A stretch of DNA of 64,000 bases, taken from Glandiceps talaboti. Lineage: Eukaryota > Hemichordata > Enteropneusta > Spengelidae. Shown here in pieces: positions 1 through 15,595 of this stretch; the first letter of the stretch is position 1, and every line of letters starts with the position of its first letter. Below the pieces are notes generated by a model. It had not been told where the DNA came from and did not search any database. It was given only the letters and a program-made list of their open reading frames with translations. Position numbers and translations under genes: made by a program. The DNA lies in assembly GCF_964340395.1 (NCBI RefSeq), contig NC_135549.1, positions 12,622,342 through 12,686,341 of the forward strand, in the 5' to 3' direction.

Positions 1-445
1 AGGGGTACATCAGTACATACTTTTTACATAATTTTACATACTTTTTACATAATTTCATATACTTTTTACATAATTTTACATATTTTTTACATAATTTTAC
101 ATAATGTTCACATAATTTCATATACTTTTTACATAATTTTACATATTTTTTACATAATTTTACATACTTTTTACATAATTTCATATACTTTTTACATAAT
201 TTTACATAATTTCATATACTTTTTACATAATTTTACATATTTTTTACATAATTTTACATACTTTTTACATAATCTCATATACATTTTACATAATTTTACA
301 TACTTTTTACATAATTTCGTATACTTTTTACATAATTTTACATACTTTTTACATAATTTCGTATACTTTTTACATAATTTTACATACTTTTTACATAATT
401 TTACATAATCTTTACATAATTTTACATAATTTTACATACTTTTTA
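1..445. repeat. AT-rich minisatellite
   Basis: The stretch is built almost entirely from alternating short words of the type TTTACATAATTT and CATACTTTTTACAT. They recur about every 14 or 28 bases with small variations such as CATATACTTTTT. It lies in the intron downstream of the last filamin exon in this window. No open coding frame is seen. The left border is outside the window. Confidence 0.9.
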
Positions 446-617
446 GGAAAACCTGAGGAAAATGACTGGTGAACTCAGGAGGATCACATCTTATAACATT
501 GGCCAATATTACAATACTGCATAACTAAGTACACTAATTAAAGACTTCTAGATCTTCTAGATCCAAAACTGTGTAAGTTAGAATAGGTGTTTGACAAGGA
601 AAATTATATCGGCTTAC

Positions 618-774
618 AGTTATGGTAATAGTGAGCTCAGCATCACCGGCATCTCTTGTATCCACAATGAATTCAATGGGCATACTGGCTGGGATTGCAG
701 ATTTTTCTACACCAGGTCCTTTGACTTTGACCTTGCTGGCATCATGAGATGGTAGAATCTTGGTGTGGAATGGA
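618..774 (-). CDS. FLN: Filamin exon: end of repeat 13, first half of repeat 14
   Basis: The exon starts with one base that completes a serine codon and reads [17 protein letters not shown], then GPGVEKS and [15 protein letters not shown]. It closely resembles the vertebrate filamin repeat 13-14 junction (the HDASKVK...GPG motif). The donor GTAAGC follows an ACT codon (phase 0). The open frame runs on into the intron to a stop near 534, but the family alignment and donor place the exon end at 618. The next exon would lie left of this window or within its first 600 bases; none is seen there. Confidence 0.9.
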
Positions 775-3700
775 CTGAAATTATCAAATGTAAAAAACAA
801 TCATTAATATTTTGTTGTTTTATTTGTGATAACTTTGTCACTAACTTGCATGACATTTCATAATTACCACATCTTGTATCTGTTACATGGATAGTTTGTT
901 TCTAGAATATGTAATGTTGTAATGCAAAAATTCTAACTTTCAATTGTATATGACAACTTATCAGGTTTTGAATGCTGTATACATTACTAAACCTACCTAG
1001 ATTGAATTTGTCAAATGAAACGGTCAAAATATAAATGAGTCATATTCTAATCATATAACCCACTCTATCTCCTTTCCTGTGTATTCTGAGTCTAAATGGT
1101 CAGATCTTATAGAATTGGATGCCCTCTGGTGGTTGAATTGAAAACCTAACAATCTTTTCTTTAACTTATTGTGTACCTTTGAGGGATGTGTTTGTCAGCA
1201 TATTTCACTTCCACATCACATTTGCCTTCAGTCTGAGGCATATAGCTGCATTCAAATGTTCCATCTCCATTATCTTTGACCACTGCCTTCTCTTTGGGTC
1301 CTGTTAAAATCATGAACAGAAAATCAAATCATCAAATAATTGTGTATTTGCCAAGTCTCCTAATATAATAGCATTGGAAAGGAGAGACCATGGACAATTT
1401 TGGGGCCATTTATGAATAGAAAATTTGTGGCTTTTTTTTCACTTCTTTTTCTTTTAAGGAACAGACAATAGCATTGTTTGGTCAAAATACACCTGGTGGA
1501 TTAAACTTCAACATAGCCCGTTTTATTTTCAAGATTCAGTGATGGTTTTACCTTTTTCTGGTATAACAGTGACATCCAATGGGGCTACACCGGCCTTTGT
1601 AGCATCCACAGCGAATGTAGCTGGGGCACCGGCACGGACTCCAGCACGCTCCAAACCAGGACCACTGGCCTTGACTTTGGTTGGGTCTACGACATCTTGG
1701 ACTGTAGAATGGAATGGACTTCCTGTATATGGATAAGAACAACAGTTGTTTGTCAATAAATGTAAGACTGAAAGTCAGGCAGTAACCATGGTAACCATAC
1801 GCGATAAACAAAATCAAACATTCAGATTCTTTCACAATGTTTAATTGCACAATAATATCCAAAAAGTTCTGTTCAGGAAAGACAGTCCACAATACATAAA
1901 ACTGATTGACAATGGGGAATACATAGAACCGTTCCCAACAAAGATGGCTACCTCTGAAACAAAGTTACATCTTTACTTGGTTTCATTTATGGTATACAAA
2001 CATCATCAAAACTGTAAGAAATAAAGACTGATGATGAACAAAGCCCTCAAACTACATATAACGATACCTTCTGAAAATTCATTTTGTTTGAGTATTATAA
2101 CTTTACCTGGGATATGCTGGTCAGCAAATTTGATTTGGATGTCATAATCTCCAGGTTTGGTGGGCCAATACTCCACGCTGCATGTACCATCTTTGTTGTC
2201 TTTGCATGTCATTTTAGCCTCTGATGGTCCTTCAATTGCAAGTCCCAAACCACCAGTTCCAGCGCCTTTAGTCTCAACAGTGAATTTAGCTGGTTGATTT
2301 GTGTTGCCGCCTTCCAGGCCTGGTCCGTAGGCTTTGCATTTAGTGGCATCGCATCCTTCAACAACACCTACTTTGTAAGGAGACTTGCCAACTGGCTTGC
2401 CAGCCACACTGACGTCGACTTTGTGTGGACCTAGAGTAGAATGTCAAGTAAGTAATATTATTGATAAAGTCACAGAATTGTGTCACAAGTCTGATTTATG
2501 ACATCAGCAGTTAGTTTTGAGCATTACTTCCAGTATGTCGGGGGAAAATGGATATTTTCATTGATGCTGTGATTGCTATGGGCTAGGTGCATTCATCCGA
2601 ACACTTTAGTGTTTTTTTCACTTTTCTTGGTATATATTCTCTATCTTCTTTACCAATAAGTTCAGAAATTTCAAGAAAAGGAAGTAAAAAAAAAATCATT
2701 AAAAATTTACTTTTTCGAAAAAAATGTGAACTTGAATATCATGTCCAAAAGAAATAATAGGTTTGTCCAAACAGAGTAAAACAACTATTTACCCCAAAAG
2801 TTCCAAAAAGATGTAGTTATTAATCTATATATCATACCATCGTTTACTCTTTTAGAGTTGTCATTCTAAACTTAAGCTAGGGCCAATAAGTCCATGGTAA
2901 GGACAATGCCTGAAATGTCCAACACTTAGTAAGTTCACAACATACTCAATGCATATCATGTAGGTCACAGAATTAATAGATCAAGGAATATTTCACATGA
3001 AAATACAACATCTGTGTGGTAATCAATATAAACTAAAAGGACAAGTGGAGATTTGTAGAATAATATAGGACACGTAGAAGAGATCTAATTGCTGTTTTAT
3101 TGACCTAAAGGACATCGATAAAATCTGACTGTCGACAGGTGGACAGTAGAATTAAAACCATAAATTTACATCTACTGGTCTAAAGATTGACTTGCACAGT
3201 ATTAGTAGCCTTTCTCTTTTCTAACACTATAATAACCACCATGGTTGTTTCATTTATTCATTTTTTTTTCCCCACTTGTATTTGATTCTCACAAATGACA
3301 AATATCATTAAATGGCACAATGAATTACTTGGCAAAAAAAAAAATATTGAACAAGAATTTCTCATTGCCATCACTTTGACAACTGTGACAGTCAGGGTAG
3401 ATTTTCTCATGGCATGGACGTGGTCCAGTTGCCTGCCTATATTAACCACTTATTCTATAATGGCTTGTGGCCTTCGTTAGATTTATTTTACATCAATTTT
3501 GTGCAACCAAAGAACTACTAAGTGTAAACAAAGATTACAAAACAATTCTTGAAAACAAATTCCAAATTTTCACTGATGTATTGTCAGCATCATGAGGGAT
3601 TCGCTGCCACGAAATTTTTTGACTCTGTGAATAGAAAGGTTTATTTGATTCTACCAACCCAGAGTCCATGAACATTCATTCATTCATTCATTCTCCAACA

Positions 3701-6700
3701 AAATTGATGTAATATTAATCCAATGAATGCCTACTGTTACAGGCTAAATTCTGTACAACCAAGGAAATGTCACGTCAGTGTAAGCAAAGATTATCATTAA
3801 TTCATATCATATGATGACATACCTTCATCTTCTGGAGTATAACATACATTGTATGTGCCATCTTTATTATTTTTAATGATGGGTTCAGTGACTTGACCTT
3901 TAGGGTTAGTTACTGCACACTTCAGGGCATTTTCAGGTAGGCCACCGATAGGTTTAGCATCTACAGTGAATTCAGTGGGTGAACTCAAAAACACTCCTAC
4001 AATATTAGGGGGAAAATTGAAAGACAAAGTCAGCTTAATACAAAATTGTCAAATATGAAACAAAATCTGTCCACTACTATCAAAAGATGATTATTACCTT
4101 TAATTTGCAGTTTCTGGATTGTTAATTTTTTCTAACACATAATTATTGCTCTTTGTAAAGCCTAACTACTTCCAGTCTGACCGGCAGATTTTTAGCAAAA
4201 ACAAAATATTTTTTGATTTATTAGCATATTGCAGCTACCTTGTGATTCTATATACACATGGTTTCAATTTGAAAAGAACCACAGTACATTTGTAACATCA
4301 AACTGTTGCTTAGGAATATAGCGATGAGAAATGACTTAGTAGTACAATTAAAATCATAAAACCTATAACAACATGACATCTGACTCAACAAAAACCTTAT
4401 CAACAATGCAACATTTTATCGTTTTGTTCGACAATACATTGCTGTTGTTATGATTTTTGTTGAGCCAAACAATAAAATAGAGCACTGTTAGTAAGATTTT
4501 TGTTGATAAAATGTAGCGTTGTTAGTAAGATTTTTGTTGAGCCAGACAATAAAATGTAGTAATGTTTACAGCAAGATTTTTGTCGAGCCAGATAATGTTT
4601 TGTATCAGGCTTCATGATTTTAATTGTACTTTTTATAATATCCAGTCAAGAATTATGCTTTTCTCAATAATCGGCAAATGTTGACTCTGCAATTCAATAT
4701 TAGTAATACGCCTGTCTATCCTATATAACCTCTGAAACCCATTTTTATAGTTCAGAAACAATAAAGTGTTGCTGTTCAAAATTTACTGAAAATATCACAC
4801 ACAAGAAATGAATAAAAGTAGCAGTAAATATTGTCTGGTTCAAATTAGTTGTTATGAGTGTCTATTCAAACAAACACACACACACACGCCATGCAAGAGT
4901 TAAATAAAGTGGTTAAACACAAAATGCAAACAAAATGAAATACAATGTATAATACAAGATGAAAGTTAGTGATTTTTATTGAAATAATGATATTAATAAG
5001 GTGATGTTGAGACTGACGCATGTTATGAAGAAAGAAACTAGATAACCAATACTCAAACTTGGAAACTTCAAAAAGTTGAAAAAAAAAGGTAAATAAATTG
5101 AGTTTAAGAACACATTTAGACACCCCAGGAAAATACCCAAGCCAGGTAGATTTTGTGAGAAGAAAATAAAACTTTTTGACTTGAAAATGCATTTGTTTGT
5201 TGTTATTTTCAAAGGTTTCTCTGCAGATGAATATTTGTGCAAGGGGAAGAACGAGAATTTTTAATGGAATGGCTGGAAATTTTAAAAAAGTATCAGCGCT
5301 GGAAAATTTTCGAAAATTGTCAGAAGACTTTTAGCTTGTGTAAGTACTGCAGACAAAATAATTTGAACAGAACATAAACAAAGTTGTTTTAGACCACATC
5401 AAGAATTACAAAGGTATAATTTAGGAAGATTAATGTTGTGGATGGAATTGTGTTTTTTGTTGAAACAGATCGTAAATATCTATATTTGTATGTTTCAAAT
5501 TTATCTTAGCACAAAGACTGAAATAGATGACAGATAATGTATGTTAAATGAAACAATTTATGCACAGAAAGCTGCAGTTATTTGCTAAGGAAAGAACCAG
5601 ATATTCTGTAAACCGATCTTGTGCTGTCAGTACAGGCATATGAAGCGTTGCAATAGGCTGTTTGTGGGAAGAAACAAAGTGTTAGTCAAATATTGCTGAA
5701 AGCAGAGAGTAAGGAATACAGACGCAGCTATAGTATTAGTAGAAGCTGATGCCTTGTATCATGGGTGGTTATAGTGTAGTATGAGATGTAAGTATTCGTG
5801 AACTACTGTTATTGTACTTGCTACTTCACACGGTAGGAGAGAAAGGTCATGAACTTTACCCTCAGGTTCAACCCCTGGTCCAAAGACTTTTACACCATCA
5901 GTTTTGATAGCGGGCTCTACTGGTACTTTCTTGGGCATCTTAGGGATTTGGTATCCACCATAGTGCATATCAACAGTGTGTGGGCCTTGTTCTTTTGGAT
6001 AGTAAGACACATCAAAGGTACCATCTTTATTATCATCAACATCAGCATCAACTGGTTTACCAGTTGGGCTAATAACAGCACATGTGAGTGGCGATTCACC
6101 CTTCTCAACTGGTGCTTCACCTGCCTTTGTGCAGTCAACTTCAATATCTGCAGGTTGATTGGCGCGGACACCAGGTTCCAGACCAGGACCAGTAGACACC
6201 ACTTTTGTGGCATCGAAGACCTTAGCCTTGAATGGGGAACCAGGAATATGTTGATCAGCAAAGGTGATGTTGACGTTGTATTCACCAATGTCTTCTGGCA
6301 TGTAACTAACACTGCAGGAACCATCACCATTATCTTTGCAGTCAATCTTTGCTTCACTGGGACCTTCTACAGTCAAACCCAAAGCTCCAGGACCAGCTTC
6401 ACCTGTCTCAATGGTGAAGTTGGCAGGCTTTTTGACATGACCGCCTTTGAGACCAGGGCCATATGCACGGCATTTGGTGGGATCAGCTCCAGGGATAGCA
6501 GTAGTCTTGTAGGGACTCTTTTGGATTGGTTTACCAGCAAAGGTGATGTCAACGGTATGCTCACCCTCCTCAGTAGGGACAAAACTAACACCATATCCAT
6601 CAACAGTCTCTTCCAGGTCAACTTTAACAGGTTTACCAGATGGTGATTTGATGATGACCTGTACTGGAGCCTCTCCTGCTCCTGATGTGATGATGTCAAA

Positions 6701-9700
6701 CTCAACAACTTTCTGAAGAAGTACCTCTGTATGACAATTAAGGTGAGGATCATCAATACAAACGAACATACACAATATGGCTGACTTCTTTACGTTCTAA
6801 TGAAGCTCTAAACTAAGGATTATGACAAATATGGGGTCAAAAATCATCACAGTTGCTTAGTCGTCAAAATCATGATTTATATCTCATCTGATGAGATCAA
6901 GAAAAAGAGGCAACTACCCCCCCCCCCCCCCCCCCCACACACACACAAACACTTATGTAATTGAAAATTAGCACCGATTAATGAAGTTGTTGCACAACTG
7001 CAAATTTTATTCAGTTGTGCTAAAATGCTGAAAAGAGTGAACTCTAAATATGGTAAATAACATTGACTGAGTCTTTCTCAGGCTGCAGTCAGAGTAGAAT
7101 TGGATATATCTGTGGAAATAGTGAATATACCTGTCTAGATTTCACAATGTAATTGAAGGTGGGATGGAAGTGGGGGAGGTGGTGCTGATGGGGGAAGGGG
7201 GAGGAAGGGAGGGAAAGGGATATCATACTCTTCATTTATCAGATACAAGTTACAATTTGATATAAATATGATCATAATTATCACATTAATATTAGGAGTT
7301 GGTAGATAAATTTGGTAAGTTTACATATGTGGTCAATATTGACCCAATTTACTACTGGTAATTAACATTTGAAAAAATAAGTAATGTATGATTTAAAAGT
7401 AATGACAAAAAATCTCAAATAACACAATAAAAACTTTTTAAAGTAACCCATAAAGAAAGATCTTACATTTGTAAACATACCCCCACCCTCTTACTTTGTC
7501 AACTCTGGTAAATATTGATTCAGACATGCACAAGATCTAACTATCAATTTTACATAAAACATGTAAAATTATTCTTACAAATTCTTGTTTAAAAAACTAT
7601 AGATATGAACATATATAATTTTTTAATAAAAGCAAACACTTTCTAGGTGATATAACAATTGACTTACTTTCTTCCAGGCCGTCCACATAAACCTTACTAA
7701 TGTCAATCTTTGGTTGAACTTCCAGGTAGACGGGACTCTGTGGAAGGGGTTTACCATGGTAACCAATAGCAACAGCGTATTTTCCTGGATTTTCTGGTGT
7801 ATACTTGACAAGGTAAGTACCATCTCCATTGTCCTTGATGGTTGTCTTGATTTCTTTCTCACCTTTGCCATTAACACCAGGGGCTGATTTTATAGCAACG
7901 TAAATTGGACCTATAATACAACAAAAGTGATGATCAATCAGCAAACTACAAATTTCAAATGGCTGCATCAATTAAAGAGCTTCTATTACAAATATCTCTC
8001 TGTACTTTTTTTTATATCTTACAACATTTTCAGGAATAGTTCAATTGAATTGTCAAACTCGTTCTTCTTATTAAACATACTTATGTTAGACAATTCAAAA
8101 AATCTTTAAATGCCAGAATACATCTCTTCTGTGACAAAGCTCTTCAACAAGAACTATACTCACCAGGTCCGCCAGCCTCGTTAACATCAATTGTAAAGTG
8201 GGTTGTTTCCGTGGAAACCACTTTATCCTTCTCAATACCGGGACCAAAGACTTTAACTTTGTCTGCACCGCCACCAATTTCCACACGGAATGGACTGTTG
8301 GGAATACAGATGGAACCAAAAGTGATGCTGACTGAATGTTTGACTGGTCTAGGTGCTGTGTAGGTACAAGTAAATGTGCCATCACCATTGTCTTTCACGT
8401 CAACTGGTACATCGTTACCATACTGATCTGTTATGGTTACTTTCAAAGGTGCTTTGCCAGCTTCTTTGATATCAATGGTAAATTCCACTAATTGGTTCAG
8501 TTTGGGGCCATCTTTCTCTACACCTTTGCCATACGCCTTCACCTGTGTGACAATCACAAATAGATGGGTTTTACAACTGACTACAGACTACAGTTACATT
8601 CCACTACTTAAACATACAATACTTCTACAAGTTTAACTATTTGTCAGTGCATTCATATCTTCCTACACAACATCAACTTTATCATTGGCATCTGTTTGAA
8701 GCATAGCGATAAACTAGGTTTGTTCAAATGCCAGCTTTTAAAATATTTTTATGGACATTCTTTTTCACAAGGAATTTAAAATATAGGTAAAGGTACATGC
8801 ATGTCAGAATGATCAGATTGGTGTCCTGGCCTTCAAACACTTGCATTTTTCAGATTCCATGAAGTTAAATTTTCACAGTAGCTTCCCTAGTTCCAATACA
8901 AGATATCTTTAACATCAATCTATGTCTGTTACTGACAAAGCACATTTGTCATAGCGCCCTCAGTACTTCAAATACACTATTACTTTGTTTAAACTATTGA
9001 CAAACCTTAGTTGGGTCAAAGCCACCGGGATTGACTGCAATCTGTGCCATGAAGGGACTGTTAACGATATCTTCATCATCACATGTGACATGGATAGCAT
9101 ATTCACCAGGCACAGTTGGAAAGTATGCCACTTCACAAGATCCATCACCGTTATCTTGGCATTTAATTTCAGCTTCAGAGGGACCCTCAATTGAGAAACC
9201 TACAAAAATCAAGCAAACAAACTTCTGTCAATTTTGGAATTCTTCAATGATTCTTTTGTCTGTAACATTTTTTTTTTCAAACTAAATTGCCACCACTGTT
9301 CCTTTGTTGAGATTTTATATTCAACTGAATAGGGGCTTCAAATAGAAGTCATATTTTTCAAATGTGATATATCTTAATCAGTTTTTCACAAACTGGAAAA
9401 TCAAAAATTTGTCTTTTCTTGCGATGTATTTTACGTCTAAATGTAACGCTGAGACTATAGCAGAAATACGCGCTGACAGGGGTACCATGTTTGACAGACA
9501 ACATTAAACAACATCATTACAAAAATACTGATGACTACTTTTTGAGTTGGTGGATGATACATACCAAGTGCTCCTACAGCACCATTGGTTTCAACAGTGA
9601 AATTACATGGTGATCCAACCACACCACTTTCAAGACCAGGACCATAGGCTTTGACGTAGGATAGTGGTGCTTCAGCTTCGGGAGATATGTTGACTGTGAA

Positions 9701-12700
9701 TGGACTCTTCGATATGTGTTCTTTACCATAGGTGACATTGATAATGTAACGACCTGGTTTGAATGGTTTGTATCTCACCATGTAGATGCCATCTTCCTTC
9801 TTGGTTATTTGTGTTGGTTCACTAATACCACCTACACGGAGAAAACAATAAAACAAATTGGCAACAATTTTAGATGGATAACACACTGAGGTCAGTGACT
9901 GCATCAACTGTCTTTCAAAAAACTAGCAGTCAAGTAGCCGAAACCCACCAGCCATTTAAATAATCCAATTGTGTTGAATCAAAACCAATTACACAATTGA
10001 AGCCTTACATTACCTGGACCTTTGGATATTGACAAATCTATCACAACAAAATAATTTAATACAGTACCTGGACCTATAATGTGGAGTTTCAACTCAGCTT
10101 CTCCAGCATCTTTAGTGTGAACATAGAAGATGGCCTCTTCCCTAGCACGTAGCCCCTTGGGTTGGATACCACGTCCAGTTGCATAGGCCTTCTTGGGGTT
10201 GAACACTAAAAAAGAGAAAAAGAAAAGACGGATTACAGCCGATGAAAATTACCATCTATGATGACACTTACCTTGTTCATTTCAAGGTTCAGTTTCCAAT
10301 CAGTTCTGTGTCCGTGTATTTCATCAGCAAAGTGATTCCAATGTCCTCATGTTACGAAAATTGAGGTAATGGAAAAATTGAGTTTCATAGATGCACAAGT
10401 TACCTTACCAAACCACAGATTATAGTGATTAAACTAAGATTGACAAAATGAAGTAACCAACAAAATCCACATAAAAAACACAGAAGAACCATCCCTTCTC
10501 ATCAACCACACCACACTGTGTGCTGGAAAACTGATGACACATGTATGTTTCTGACTAGTATGAAAACCAGTGACTTTCTCTCAACAATAAATCATGCAAT
10601 TTAGTTTTAACTTTCACACCATCACCTTGATATACAAATTACCTAATAGAGTAGAAAAGCAGTATATTTTGTATATGTCATGCTGTATGTTCATACTGAC
10701 ATCACCAACTGTACAGTTTACCTGGTAAATCCTTGGCTTTAGCTGAACGTCTACCATAGCGGCTGAGGTTTGGCAGTGCAGAAACAGTAGCTTGGCGGTC
10801 TGCAATTGCACGTTTGCATACAGAAGAGCACATAAAACATGTGGACGTTTTTTGGTATGACATGCACAATAATTACCCAGCCACCAAAAATCTCTCTACA
10901 TTATCCGTTCCATGCAGTTTACTGAATATCACTTGATTTCTGACATCACTCTCATCATAGACACATTTATGATGTACGATCAATATTGTAGTACTCCTAC
11001 AAAAAACTAGCTGACAATTAACCTGCCATGCAATGGATAACCACATGTCGAATGATATACCAACCAATCACATTCTGTCTAGTTACATAATTAAACCAAT
11101 TAAGCCCTGGTCATCAGTCATCACCAGCTATCCATTCATAAACTAACCAATGAAAATAGTCATGCAATGGTGTGGACCACCTGCTTAATGATACACCAAC
11201 CAATCACATTCCATCCGGTAATACTTAAAACCAATTAAACCCTGGTCATAGTTAACTTGCTACCATCTGCCCATTCATAAACTACATTTGTAACCAATGA
11301 AAATAGTCATGCATTGCCTACAAATTTCCTGCGAACTTAATTGTTATTTTTCACTTATGAAATAGTTACATTATGAATAGATTGTATACAACAGTGGAAA
11401 ATGAATACAAAAATATAGTAGCTACAAAAATGTACAAAATTATATTTGGCAAACTTTATTAATATTTACAGGTCTAGAAATAAAGGAAAAAACCCATCAG
11501 GATATGCTGTTGTATACCCATGTGACCCAAGTCATCACTTCAACCCATTACACAGATACCTAAGTCAGTGATATCACCCATATCAACCCCTTCAACCCAT
11601 TATGCAGATCCCTAAGTCTATCCCATAATTACTATCATGCAGTCACCCATATTGACCTTTATGACCTTTGCACTATAGCTACCTGCTATGATGACGTTAC
11701 CATCCACTTCTTTACGGACACCCTTGACAGAATATTTGGGAAGTACGCGTCCTGTCGTAAGATTTGACAAGTTACAAGTTAACCGTGAAAAAGAATTATT
11801 ATTGATATCAACAATAAAACCAACCACATTTGCATAAGACAATATTAGTATTGACACAATAAACTCTCAAACTCTCAAATTGATAAGTTCAGAAGTGCTT
11901 TTTCAGTTTTAATACATGAACAAACTTCTCTTTGCACCAAGCTTAATTTAAAACACTAATTTCAAATGTACTTTTAATGTAGCTTACAGTTTGGAAATAT
12001 CAGTCATATCACTCAGAAACTTGTATCGTTGGATCTTCTATCAAAATTTGTTGCCATAGTAACTATACCATATGGAGTACATTTGTGGTGACATCAAATG
12101 ATGCTTGGGTCAAATATTACATCACCCAAGTTCTTATCATTATATACAGAACAAACTTAAAACATATCTTTATTCAAAGTTTGTGGTGAAATTACAATCT
12201 TCTAGTTTCAGTGAACATATAAAAGCCTGAATAAAAAGTAATCACAGCATACAAAATCAAAAGAAAAAGATCACAATAAGAGTTCAATTAATATACACCC
12301 TCAAGTTTTCCATTCATGTGGTGTGCTTCCTGATTGGTCAGTGCTGAGCAGTGCATGATTTCATATCCATCAATTACCTGTTATTATCTCAGTTTCATAG
12401 TCTGAGTCATCTTGTGTACCAATAACCATAATTGCAACATCGTTGATAGAGCCTGGTATTGTATAATAGTAAATTACAACAAACATGTGACTGACAATAT
12501 AACCTTCCACAACATTACAGCAAGGAATCTTACAAGTAGCCGTGTATTACCATGTCGTTGTGTTAAAAAACAACCTATATGTTACACACAGGTCTTTGAA
12601 CTCTTTATAAACCATACACTTGCACAAATTGAACTTGTGATATACAATCAGATCAATATCCTTAAACAGTTGCAATGTATACATACTATCACGGAAAAAT

Positions 12701-15539
12701 GGCAGGACATCTATAAGCACCATAATACAAGTCTGAATCTGAATCTAACTGTTATGCACTATAACTGCATGGCTGCATAGTATTATATACAAAGTACTAT
12801 CACAAGAGAACATTAAATCCCTACTATTCAACCCCATTCCCCACAATATCAAGTGCTAACTTTCCACCAAATCCTGTTTGATGAACTATTTTTAACTGGT
12901 AAGAGCAATGAAAAATACACATCACACTCAGTTTCAAAGTGTTAACACATGACTGATTGAAATGCATTGATGCTCCTGTACCTTGGTAACCACTGATATC
13001 CATTTGGAAAACACTTCTATATCGGAGTTCATCTTCCTCATCATCATCATCATCATCATCAACTGGGAAATTTTCTGATAAAATGTAGATTTGCAGATTA
13101 CTGGTTATATATATACACATGAATAGACAATGTTCTCTGCTCCAGTCACCAAATATCACAAAGTGTTGTGAGCAAATTTAACAGTGCAAATACTGATCAA
13201 CCAACTGAGTATTCCCCAAAATATGTGCAGTAGACAAACAGTGAGAGAGCCATCAACCATGTGATCTAGTGTAACAATCTGTGAGAGAACCACCAACCAT
13301 GTGATCTAGTATAACAATCTGTGAGAACCACCAACCATTTGATCTAGTGTAACAATCTGTGAGAGAACCACCAACCATGTGATCTAGTGTAACAATCTGA
13401 CTGCTGCTGATAGACAAACAGTCATGTGACTTGTACACCTCCCATCACAAACTATCACCACTTGGTGGCGCTGTGACAATATCAAGACCAACATTTAGAT
13501 TTACCTAGGGCTTGTGCTAAGTCAAAGTCTGTTGGAATACCATTGACTGCATCAGAAGGGGTGTCTCCTGGTTGGAAAAAGCGAATTTGAAATTAAAGCA
13601 ATTGCAATGAAGACATAACCTAACTGTGGTCACAACACCAGTGTCTGTGAATGTGAGAGTCAACACAGTACATGTGTTTACAGTGTATGTAACCATCAAT
13701 GAAAAAAGTTCAATACCATCAGAGTATTTAAGAAATCAAGAAATACACGTCAGAGTATTTAAGAAATCAAGAAATACAAGGAAGGAGTATATATATGTTG
13801 TATGGTCTTTACAAACTATGGTTTCACACTTACAGTTCCCTCTCTAATAGAAACAGAACTGTAATCTCATTTGTATTCACACCTGTAAGTGTAAGCCAAC
13901 ATTCTACAGTTCATCTAATAATAGAATCAGAACTGTAATCTCATTTGTATTCACACCTGTAAGTGTAAGCCAACATTCTACAGTTCATCTAATAATAGAA
14001 TCAGAACTGTAACCCCATTTGTATTCACACCTGTAAACCATTAATTACCTTACCAAGGATACAAGAAGTACATACACTTTGGTATCATTAGGAAGTGGAA
14101 AGGGCATTGGATGTTGGAAAATGTATGTGTATCCCTCAGTGAACCACCTTACCGATGTCATGTGAACAGTACTAAATTGTGCCACTATACCATCCCGTGT
14201 TTTTGAATATTGTCTAGATTTTACCTGGCAACTGTTCACTTGGATCATCCATACCAAGCTCGGCTAAAGCTGCTTCAATATCTGAACCGGAAAAGATGCA
14301 TCATCAAGAATTGAAAAGTTTTCTGTATATATGATTCAGGCAATCACACGTCATGTCGTAAACAAAACACATGGAAATCTGGAAATTCTTCAAACATTTA
14401 TTGTTGCAGAACATGTGGTATATTTCTGTTACTGTTAAAACAATTGACTTCTGCTGCTCCAATGAACACTATGCAAATTGGATGTAACATACCTATGCAT
14501 GGTGCAACTTATCCAAAAGAAGAATGTATGATATCCGCTATTTACTTGGCGGCAGTAAGTCACAAATCCTGAATAACTCAAATAAAAGCTAATAGTATAC
14601 AAACTCTACCAAGATAACTCATCTCCATTTTGAGTTCTGCACACTTGGAATATCAGAAAATTTATTAAAAACTCAATTCCGAGAGTCATGTCTGTCTGAC
14701 GTTTGATTTGACTGATGGTACAAACTGTAGCTGTCTTTGTTTACCTTGAGGATTCAGATCCTCCATGATGCTTTTATAGGTACGTTCTTCCACAACTGTA
14801 GTGACAACTTGTTCTGGTAGAGGTAATCATGAAGATTTTAGCATCGAGAACAGATATCTCATAGTCTACACTTTCCCATTTCATATTTATCCCCAGTGCA
14901 AGACCCTTCCCCAGTGCAAGACCCTTTCACAGTGCAAAATATCCTATCCCCACCAACAAACAGGAGGTATTAATTCCAATAATTTCTCAAACTAATTCAT
15001 ATAATGTTCAAATCTGGGGAAAGCAAGTTCAGACTTGGAAAAGAATACAATCAGAATTATAAAGTTTGCTATGAGATGAAGAAATCGAGAGTTCTTTCTC
15101 AGCTCTGCAGACATTTGGCATGAATTGGTGGATGTTCAGAACCACAATGTTATAATTCAAAACTGTTTATTTGTTTATATCAATATATATTTATATATTG
15201 GTTTATGGTTATGACCGATGTTAATGACTTAAATTTATGATTATTTTTTTTTACATGTATTGAATTCATGCAGTCATAAAATAGCAAATAAAAACACATA
15301 CATTGTACATACATCTATTAATTCGGACTGTATCACTCGTTCCTTATGCATTTATACATACATACACACATACATACATACACACATACATACATACATA
15401 CATACATACACACACATACACACACACATACATACATACATACATACACACATACGTACGTATATACATACATACAAATAATCATTCAGATTTGCACACA
15501 CGCACACGCACATGCACATGCACACACACATACACCCGC

Positions 15540-15595
<56 letters not shown>

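Noticed and set aside
5849-6646. 265-codon plus-strand ORF
   Set aside because: It lies antisense to the 867-nt filamin exon, whose minus-strand product is plainly four Ig repeats.
14054-14134. 81-nt candidate insert exon with a good GTAAGG donor
   Set aside because: In the required phase 1 it hits a TAA stop, and its acceptor has a poor pyrimidine tract.
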